A DNA stretch of 64,000 nucleotides, from assembly GCA_000341795.1 (NCBI GenBank), contig AODO01000030.1:44202-108201 (forward strand). The letters run 5' to 3'. This stretch comes from Rhodococcus triatomae BKS 15-14 (GTDB taxonomy: Bacteria; Actinomycetota; Actinomycetes; Mycobacteriales; Mycobacteriaceae). A program made the translations under genes and the position numbers. Below, piece by piece: positions 58,045 through 64,000 of this stretch (its first letter is position 1; each line of letters starts with the position of its first letter). The notes under the pieces are model-generated. The model worked only from the letters and a program-made list of their open reading frames with translations, ran no database searches and was not told the origin of the DNA.

Positions 58045-60141
58045 ATGACCTCAGCGACCACGGACCTCCGACCCGACGCCGAGGCGCTGCTGCGCGATCT
58101 CGCCGGACCGGACGCCACCCTCCGGGACGACCAGTGGACCGCGATCGAGGCGCTGGTGGTGCACCGGCGCCGGGCGCTCGTCGTGCAACGCACCGGATGG
58201 GGCAAGTCCGCGGTCTACTTCATCTCGGCGAAGCTGCTGCGCGCCCAGGGCCGCGGACCAACGGTGATCGTGTCCCCGCTGCTGGCCCTGATGCGCAACC
58301 AGGTCGAGTCCGCGGCCCGCGCAGGCGTCCGGGCCGCGACGATCAACTCCGGGAACGTCACCGAGTGGGAGGAGATCCACCAGCGTGTCGCCGACGGCGA
58401 GGTCGACGTGCTGCTGGTGAGCCCGGAGCGGCTCAACAACCCGGACTTCCGCGACCAGGTGCTGCCGTCGCTCGCCGCCGATGCGGGACTGGTCGTCGTC
58501 GACGAGGCGCACTGCGTGTCCGACTGGGGACACGACTTCCGCCCCGACTACCGCCGCATCCGCACCCTCGTCGCCGAACTCGGCGAGGGCATCCCGGTCC
58601 TGGCGACGACGGCGACCGCGAACGACCGCGTGGTGGAGGATGTTTCGGCGCAGCTGGGCGTGGGCGGCAGCGACACCCTGGTGCTGCGCGGCGGGCTCGA
58701 GCGGGAGTCCCTCCGACTGTCGGTCGTGCGGATCGACGGCGCCACCGAACGGGCGGCATGGCTCGCTCAGCGACTCGCGTCGTTGCCGGGCTCGGGCATC
58801 GTCTACGCGCTGACGGTGTCCGCGGCGCGGGATCTGGCGTCACTGCTCGCGGACCAGGGGCACGCAGTCGCCGCCTACACCGGGCAGACCGACCCGGCCG
58901 AGCGCGAACAACTCGAAGCCGACCTGCTCGCGAACCGGGTCAAGGCGCTCGTCGCCACCTCGGCCCTCGGGATGGGCTTCGACAAGCCGGACCTCGGGTT
59001 CGTCGTGCACCTCGGCGCGCCGTCGTCCCCGATCGCGTACTACCAGCAGGTGGGTCGCGCGGGCCGCTCCACCGACCGGGCCGAGGTGGTTCTGCTGCCC
59101 GGCCCGGAGGACCGACAGATCTGGAGTTGGTTCGCCTCCGTCGCGTTCCCGCGCGAGCACATCGTGCGCCGGGTGCTCGAGGTCCTCGACCTCGAGCGCC
59201 CGCAGTCGACGCAGGCCCTCGAACCCCAGGTGGAACTGAACCGCTCGCGACTCGAGATGGTGCTCAAGGTCCTCGACGTGGACGGCGCGGTGCGGCGGGT
59301 GCGCGGCGGCTGGATCGGCACCGGTGTGCCGTGGGAGTACGACGCCGCCCGCTACGAACGTCTGGAGCAGGCCCGGGCGGCGGAACAGAAGGCGATGCTC
59401 GAGTACGAGACGACATCGGCGTGCCGGATGGAGTTCCTGCGCCGCCAACTCGACGATCCACTGCTCTCCGACGGCCCCGATCCGTGTGGCCGCTGCGACA
59501 ACTGCACCGGCACGGGACCGGACACGGCCGTCGACGAGACCGAGATCGTCCGGGTCCGCGAGCGTCTCGACCGTCCCGGCGTGGATCTCGCACCCCGCAA
59601 GCAGTGGCCGACCGGTCTGGCGAAGCTGGGGCTGTCGCTGTCCGGGAAGATCACCGACGGCCCGCAGACCGGCCGCGCGATCGGGAGGCTCTCGGACCTC
59701 GGTTGGGGTGCCCGCCTGCGCGCGCTGTTCGATGCACCCGACGGCCCGGTCCCGGACGCGATCGTCGACGCCGCGATCCGGGTGCTCGCCGCGTGGGACT
59801 GGGAGGTCCGTCCGACCGCGGTGATGGCGGTCGAGTCGGACGTCCGGCCGCAGTTGGTGTCCTCACTCGCCGTGCGGCTCGCCCAGGTCGGCCGTCTCAC
59901 CGACCTGGGCATCCTGGCCCGCACCCCCGGGCGTCCCCCCGTGTCGGCGGCGAACTCCGCGTACCGGGTGGCGGGTCTGGCCGGCGCGTTCGTCACTCCG
60001 GACCCGCTCCCGGTCGACGGGCCTGTCCTGCTCGTCGACGACCTCTGGGACACCGGGTGGACGCTGACGACGGCCGCGCGAGAACTGCGGGCGGCGGGCG
60101 CTCCCGCCGTGCTGCCGTTCGCCGTCGCCACACCGAACTGA
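58045..60141 (+). CDS. RecQ-like DNA helicase with C-terminal phosphoribosyltransferase-like motif
   Basis: A 698-residue superfamily 2 helicase. Motif I is GWGKS (51-55), motif II DEAH (153-156) in VVVDEAHCVSDWGHDFRPDYRRI, motif III TATAN and motif VI QQVGRAGRS. A four-Cys zinc site (C460, C481, C484, C487) follows, as in RecQ. The last 50 residues hold VLLVDDLWDTGWTLT (661-675), which matches the PRPP-binding motif of phosphoribosyltransferases. There is no classical HRDC. ATG at 58045 is chosen; the frame is open far upstream but antisense to the amidohydrolase. Confidence 0.88.
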   Translation: MTSATTDLRPDAEALLRDLAGPDATLRDDQWTAIEALVVHRRRALVVQRTGWGKSAVYFISAKLLRAQGRGPTVIVSPLLALMRNQVESAARAGVRAATINSGNVTEWEEIHQRVADGEVDVLLVSPERLNNPDFRDQVLPSLAADAGLVVVDEAHCVSDWGHDFRPDYRRIRTLVAELGEGIPVLATTATANDRVVEDVSAQLGVGGSDTLVLRGGLERESLRLSVVRIDGATERAAWLAQRLASLPGSGIVYALTVSAARDLASLLADQGHAVAAYTGQTDPAEREQLEADLLANRVKALVATSALGMGFDKPDLGFVVHLGAPSSPIAYYQQVGRAGRSTDRAEVVLLPGPEDRQIWSWFASVAFPREHIVRRVLEVLDLERPQSTQALEPQVELNRSRLEMVLKVLDVDGAVRRVRGGWIGTGVPWEYDAARYERLEQARAAEQKAMLEYETTSACRMEFLRRQLDDPLLSDGPDPCGRCDNCTGTGPDTAVDETEIVRVRERLDRPGVDLAPRKQWPTGLAKLGLSLSGKITDGPQTGRAIGRLSDLGWGARLRALFDAPDGPVPDAIVDAAIRVLAAWDWEVRPTAVMAVESDVRPQLVSSLAVRLAQVGRLTDLGILARTPGRPPVSAANSAYRVAGLAGAFVTPDPLPVDGPVLLVDDLWDTGWTLTTAARELRAAGAPAVLPFAVATPN

Positions 60142-60187
60142 ACGGCCGGCCCGGGCGTGCCTCCCGATCACTCCCGGATGAACACGA

Positions 60188-61576
60188 TCAGGCGCCGGGT
60201 GCGCCGGCATCGGGAGACATGCCCTGGCGCCCGGACCGGTCCGTCGTGGACGACGCGTCCGCGACCGGCTGCGGCCGGGCGGCATGCGGGTCCCACTCCT
60301 CGTCCAGCTCGCGGCGGCTCTCCTCCTCCACGGTCGCGTCGACCCGCGCCATCGTCGCCCGCAGCAGCGGCGGCGCGAGCACCGACGTCACGACCGCGAC
60401 GAGCACGACGACGGTGTAGGACTCGGTCGTGAGGACGCCGAGGCTCAGCCCGATCATCGCGATGACGATCTCGACGGCTCCTCTCGCGTTCAGCCCGGCG
60501 CCCAGTGCGAGCGCCTCCCAGCGTTCGAGGCGGACCAGCCGGGCTCCGACATAGGCGCCGACGAACTTTCCGACGATCGCGAGGACGAGGATCGCCATCG
60601 CCGCCCAGAACACGTCGGCCCGCGCGAGCACGGTGAGGTCGACGCGCAGTCCCGCGGTCGCGAGGAACAGCGGTGCGAGCACGCTGAACACCACCGTGCG
60701 CAACGGTGCCAGCAACCTGGCGTGGGTCCCGCCGAGCGCGAGACCTGCCACGAATGCACCGAGGACGGCTTCGAGTTCCAACGCCTGTGTCGCCGCGGCA
60801 CCGCCGATGATCAGGATCACCGCGGCGGGGATCACCCCGGCCGGGTACTCGCTGCTCGCGAGACGATCGAGGACGCGCCCGGCGAGCGGCCTGACGACGA
60901 ACCAGGCCACCGGCACGAGCGCCACGGCGACGACGATGGTGAGCGCGAGCCGGTCCGCGCGCAGGCCGACGGTCGCCACTGCTGACAGGCCGGACAGCAT
61001 CAGCCACCCGAGGGCGTCGTCCACTGCACCGGACGCGAGCGTCAGCTGTCCGACGTTGCGGTGCAACAGCGTCAGCTCGGCGAGCGTCTTCGCGATGACG
61101 GGTATCGCGCTCACCGACAGTGCGACGCCGAGAAACGCGGCGAACACGGCCGGCGACGCCTCCGGTCCGTGGAACGACTCGGGAACGACCAACCCGATGC
61201 CGACACCGAGCACCAGGGGCAGCACGAAGGCGCCGGTTGCGACACCACCGACGACCGTCGCCCGGCGACGCAGGAAACCGGTGTCGAGCTGCGCGGCGGA
61301 GAGTCCGACGAGCAGCAGGATGCCGACCTGCCCGATCGCGTCGAGCAGGTGTTGCTGCGACGCGTCGGGCGGGAAGATGTACTGCTGGACGGCGGGGGCC
61401 ACGGCTCCGAGCAGGCTGGGGCCGAGCAGCACGCCCGCCGTCAGCTCGCCGACGATGGCGGGCAGTCCGAATCGCTGCGCCATGCGGCCGAGGACCAGCG
61501 CAGCCGCGACGACCACCGCGACCTGCACCAGCAGGATCATGAGGGCGTCGCCGCCGAGCAGCGGCACCTGTGTCAC
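60188..61576 (-). CDS. CPA2-type cation:proton antiporter
   Basis: A 462-residue integral membrane protein of the Kef/NapA (CPA2) family with about twelve hydrophobic segments. LPAIVGELTAGVLLGPSLLG is the family's early signature and SGAVDDALGWLML carries the acidic pair expected in helix 5. It lacks an N-terminal or RCK nucleotide-binding domain; a short charged C-terminal tail of about 60 residues follows. It exchanges K+ or Na+ for H+. It starts five bases after the halogenase stop, so the two form one unit. Confidence 0.87.
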   Translation of the reverse strand: MTQVPLLGGDALMILLVQVAVVVAAALVLGRMAQRFGLPAIVGELTAGVLLGPSLLGAVAPAVQQYIFPPDASQQHLLDAIGQVGILLLVGLSAAQLDTGFLRRRATVVGGVATGAFVLPLVLGVGIGLVVPESFHGPEASPAVFAAFLGVALSVSAIPVIAKTLAELTLLHRNVGQLTLASGAVDDALGWLMLSGLSAVATVGLRADRLALTIVVAVALVPVAWFVVRPLAGRVLDRLASSEYPAGVIPAAVILIIGGAAATQALELEAVLGAFVAGLALGGTHARLLAPLRTVVFSVLAPLFLATAGLRVDLTVLARADVFWAAMAILVLAIVGKFVGAYVGARLVRLERWEALALGAGLNARGAVEIVIAMIGLSLGVLTTESYTVVVLVAVVTSVLAPPLLRATMARVDATVEEESRRELDEEWDPHAARPQPVADASSTTDRSGRQGMSPDAGAPGA

Positions 61577-61581
61577 CGGAG

Positions 61582-63093
61582 TCAGCCCGCGACGGCGACG
61601 ACGTCGGGCTCGGCCCAGGCCAGACCGTCGGCGGACGGCACGAGACCACCCTCGAGCAGCGGGGGCTCGACCTGTGCGGACCCCATCACTCCGCGGGCCT
61701 GCATGGCGTTCATCTCCTCCATGACCTCCCGCACGACCGGCGTCTTGAACAGGTGGTTCATCCGGTGTCCCGAGTCGGTGTCCATGCCGCCGGTCTTCGC
61801 CGCGGCCTCGGTGAGCGCCTGGGAGGACGCGGTGAAGCGCTCGACGACGGCGGCGGCGTCGGTGAGCGCGGCCTCCTTGGAGAATCCGCCCGCGACGAGG
61901 GACACGAACGCCTCGAGATCCGCCGTCGGTGCACCGGTCACCTTGCGCGCGCGCCAGAAGTAGGAGTCCTCGCTCTGTTCCATGTCGTAGAACGAGGAGA
62001 GGAACTCGTAGAACACCGCGTACTCACGTCGATAGCGGCCCTCGAACTCGCCGAAGGCGCGCTCCTCCGTCATGGCACCGGAGAGCACGCTGTTGACGGA
62101 ACGGGCGGCGAGGACACCGGAGTAGGTCGCCAGGTGTACTCCGGTGGAGAAGACGGGGTCGATGAAGCAGGCGGCGTCGCCGACGAGGACCATGCCGTTG
62201 CCCCAGAACTTCGTGTTGGCGTACGAGTAGTCCTTGCGGGTCCGGATCTCGCCGTAGACGCCCTCGGTGACCCGGGTCGCATCCGTCAGCATGTCCTTGA
62301 CGATGGTGCAGCGGTCGATGAGCCGCAGGAGTGCGGCCTCCTGGTCGCCCTGGATCGCGGCGGCGTGCTCCTTCGCGACGACGACACCCACGCTCGTGAG
62401 CTCGTCGGTCAGCGGGATGTACCAGATCCAGCCCTCGTCGAAAGCCGCGCACAGGATGTTGCCGGAGCTGGGCGCGGGCAGGCGCTTCCCGCCGGTGAAG
62501 TAGCCGAACAGTGCGACGTTCTGGAAGAAGTCGGAGTAGATGCGTTCGGCGCCCGCGTGCTTGGTGAGCCGGGTCTTGTTGCCGGAGGCGTCGACGACGT
62601 ACCGGGCGAGTACGCGATGTGAGGCGCCGCTGGAGTCGGTGTAGTCGACGCCGGTGACCCGGCCGGTCTCGTCGGTGACGACACCGGTGACGGCGGCCTG
62701 TTCGCGGACGTCGACGCCGGTCCGCGCGGAGTGTCGGAGCAGGATCTCGTCGAACCGCATGCGCTCGACCTGGTAGGCGTGCGAGGTGGGTCCGGCGAAT
62801 TCGGGAGAGATGGCGAAGTTGAAGTTCCACGGTGTCGGACTGGTCCCCCACCGGAAGCTGCCGCCGGCCTTCTTCATGAAGCCGGCGTTCTCGATGTCGT
62901 TCTCGACGCCGAGGAGTCGGCACACGCCGTGGATGGTGGAGGGCAGGAGCGACTCGCCGATCTGGTACCTCGGGAAGCTCTCCCGTTCGAGTTGAACCAC
63001 GCGATGCCCGCTCTTCGCGAGCAGGGTGGCGGTCGTGGAGCCGCCCGGGCCGCCGCCGACGACCACGACGTCGACCTGTTCGACAATTCCCAT
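61582..63093 (-). CDS. Flavin-dependent halogenase-like protein
   Basis: A 503-residue FAD enzyme of the halogenase class. GGGPGG (13-18) binds FAD, WIWYIP (222-227) is the halogenase WxWxIP motif, FIDPVFSTG (310-319 region) is the FxPxSxG-type motif, and K74/K75 in GFMKKAGGSFRWG is positioned like the catalytic lysine. Together these favour a true halogenase over a simple monooxygenase, of the branch acting on phenols, pyrroles or carrier-bound acyl groups. An iron box lies about 40 bp upstream and the antiporter gene follows at five bp. The substrate is unknown; no NRPS or PKS gene is in the window. Confidence 0.82.
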   Translation of the reverse strand: MGIVEQVDVVVVGGGPGGSTTATLLAKSGHRVVQLERESFPRYQIGESLLPSTIHGVCRLLGVENDIENAGFMKKAGGSFRWGTSPTPWNFNFAISPEFAGPTSHAYQVERMRFDEILLRHSARTGVDVREQAAVTGVVTDETGRVTGVDYTDSSGASHRVLARYVVDASGNKTRLTKHAGAERIYSDFFQNVALFGYFTGGKRLPAPSSGNILCAAFDEGWIWYIPLTDELTSVGVVVAKEHAAAIQGDQEAALLRLIDRCTIVKDMLTDATRVTEGVYGEIRTRKDYSYANTKFWGNGMVLVGDAACFIDPVFSTGVHLATYSGVLAARSVNSVLSGAMTEERAFGEFEGRYRREYAVFYEFLSSFYDMEQSEDSYFWRARKVTGAPTADLEAFVSLVAGGFSKEAALTDAAAVVERFTASSQALTEAAAKTGGMDTDSGHRMNHLFKTPVVREVMEEMNAMQARGVMGSAQVEPPLLEGGLVPSADGLAWAEPDVVAVAG

Positions 63094-63129
63094 CGAATCT
63101 CCTCATTAGTAGACATTTCAACCATTGAC

Positions 63130-63148
63130 ATTGGTTAGCCTAACCTTC
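63130..63148. promoter_or_regulatory. IdeR/DtxR-type iron box between halogenase and ectA
   Basis: ATTGGTTAGCCTAACCTTC contains the perfect 6+1+6 palindrome GGTTAG-C-CTAACC and matches about 14 of 19 positions of the iron-box consensus. It is 37 bp upstream of the halogenase start and about 210 bp from ectA, so the halogenase-antiporter unit is the likely target. Confidence 0.75.
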
Positions 63149-63359
63149 AGGGTTTGTCGCTGTCTCGACCTTGCGCTCGCCGGGACCCCTGAAATCCGCT
63201 CGAGAAATGCGCATAAATCGCCCGAACGACGCCCCGCGCTACACAAATGTGTCGCACCTCACAGTTGCGGCCTCACCTGCGAGAGACCCGAAATATCGCA
63301 ACGGATTCCGCCCGGGAAGGTGAATCGGTCGACACCTGGTTGTTACGTTCGAGTTGCAT

Positions 63360-63929
63360 ATGAGCCCAGTTACGGAGAGAAACACCCCGACCCGGACAGC
63401 TCCATCCCCGTCCGATGCCAGTGCACGCAGCGCCATGATCAACTGTCGCCGACCGACGGTCGACGATGCGATCAGGATCTGGGAGATCGCCCGCGACTCG
63501 CGCGTGCTCGATCTGAACTCCAGCTATGCCTACCTGTTGTGGTGCAGAGATTTTCACGACACCTGCGTCGTCGCGGAACTCGACGGCCGGGTCGTCGGAT
63601 TCGTCACCGGATTCGTCCGTCCCGCCGACCCCGGCACGCTCTTCGTCTGGCAGGTCGCGGTCGACGAGTCCGCACGTGGACACGGGATTGCCGCGTCGAT
63701 GCTCGGCGATCTCATGGACCACCTTGCCCACCAGGGCATCTCACGACTCGAGACGACGATCAGCCCGGACAACACCGCGTCGATCGCTCTGTTCACCGCA
63801 CTGGCACGGAACCGTTACACCACTATTACGAAACGAGAACTGTTCACTCCCAGCCATTTCCCCGATTCACACGAATCAGAAGAGCTCTACATCATCGGGG
63901 ACGAGAGCACCGAAGGAGCGCAACGATGA
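63360..63929 (+). CDS. ectA: L-2,4-diaminobutyrate acetyltransferase
   Basis: A 189-residue EctA, the GNAT enzyme that acetylates diaminobutyrate in ectoine synthesis. INCRRPTVDDAIRIWEIARDSRVLDLNSSYAYLLWCRDF is the diagnostic N-terminal block, with the acetyl-CoA loop ARGHGIAASML and TISPDNTASIALFTALA. A hydrophilic N-terminal tail of about 25 residues precedes the core; the internal ATG at 63435 is an alternative start. The stop overlaps ectB (ATGA). Expression is typically salt-induced. Confidence 0.95.
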   Translation: MSPVTERNTPTRTAPSPSDASARSAMINCRRPTVDDAIRIWEIARDSRVLDLNSSYAYLLWCRDFHDTCVVAELDGRVVGFVTGFVRPADPGTLFVWQVAVDESARGHGIAASMLGDLMDHLAHQGISRLETTISPDNTASIALFTALARNRYTTITKRELFTPSHFPDSHESEELYIIGDESTEGAQR

Positions 63930-64000
63930 CCCTCACGATCGACACGGACATCTTCACCGAACGCGAATCCGAGGTCCGCAGCTACAGCAGATCCTGGCCC
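63926..64000 (+). CDS. ectB: Diaminobutyrate--2-oxoglutarate transaminase, N-terminal fragment
   Basis: The first 25 codons of EctB (TLTIDTDIFTERESEVRSYSRSWP), cut by the window edge. FTERESEVRSYSR is the usual EctB opening. It makes diaminobutyrate from aspartate semialdehyde, the substrate of EctA. Its ATG overlaps the ectA stop, the normal ectABC arrangement; ectC should follow outside the window. Confidence 0.9.
   Translation, partial: MTLTIDTDIFTERESEVRSYSRSWP

Overview
This 64 kb window looks like a chromosomal segment of a high-GC mycolata actinobacterium, most likely Rhodococcus or a close Nocardiaceae relative. The grounds are: dense GC-rich coding with ATGA/GTGA gene overlaps; many GTG starts; TANNNT -10 boxes; IdeR/DtxR-type iron boxes; a FadD15-type acyl-CoA ligase; the methylglucose-polysaccharide genes; and a gene order that, as I remember it, follows blocks of the Mycobacterium tuberculosis chromosome. 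It is core chromosome: I see no insertion sequence, prophage, CRISPR array, tRNA or rRNA.

Layout. 1-4.4 kb: end of an unknown gene, a molybdopterin oxidoreductase with a DinB-like partner, and a flavin monooxygenase. 4.6-17.8 kb (Rv3011c-Rv3029c-like): gatCA, an ACT-domain protein, ligA, a short MetE-like methionine synthase, mnmA, a cysteine desulfurase, a PlsC/N-acyltransferase pair and etfBA. 18-24.2 kb (Rv3030-Rv3035-like): methyltransferase, GH57 branching enzyme, glycosyltransferase, left-handed-beta-helix acyltransferase, small membrane protein and PQQ lipoprotein. 24.3-40.2 kb (Rv2397c-Rv2412-like): the subI-cysTWA sulfate operon with an upstream leader peptide, a GH15 trehalase-like enzyme, an iron-box-controlled binding protein, a nitronate monooxygenase, lepA, a PemK-like protein, aqpZ, the ATP-grasp/alpha-E/transglutaminase operon and rpsT. 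40.3-51.8 kb (Rv2413c-Rv2427c-like): holA, comEC, comEA, degV, an octanoyltransferase-like gene, gpgP, rsfS, nadD, a VWA/MoxR pair and proA. 51.8-64 kb: MFS permease, ribokinase, fadD15, a small HhH protein, an M20 amidohydrolase, a RecQ-like helicase with a C-terminal phosphoribosyltransferase-like motif, an antiporter, a flavin-dependent halogenase and the start of an ectoine operon.

How the genes connect. Two loci that in mycobacteria build 6-O-methylglucose lipopolysaccharide lie about 24 kb apart here: gpgP plus the octanoyltransferase for the primer, and the methyltransferase/branching/GT set for elongation. Sulfur supply (subI-cysTWA) and use (cysteine desulfurase, mnmA) are both present. 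Iron boxes mark a siderophore-type binding protein and the halogenase-antiporter unit; the second box lies in the gap shared with ectA.

Most notable signals: (1) lepA has no ATG/GTG/TTG start that keeps its P-loop; an ideally placed AGGAG points to an ATC start. (2) A 29-codon ORF ending in Cys-Arg sits upstream of subI on an apparently leaderless promoter and is followed by a perfect 13-bp hairpin, resembling a cysteine-responsive leader. (3) An iron box drives a halogenase-antiporter pair next to ectoine genes. (4) A RecQ-type helicase carries a PRPP-binding-like motif at its C-terminus.
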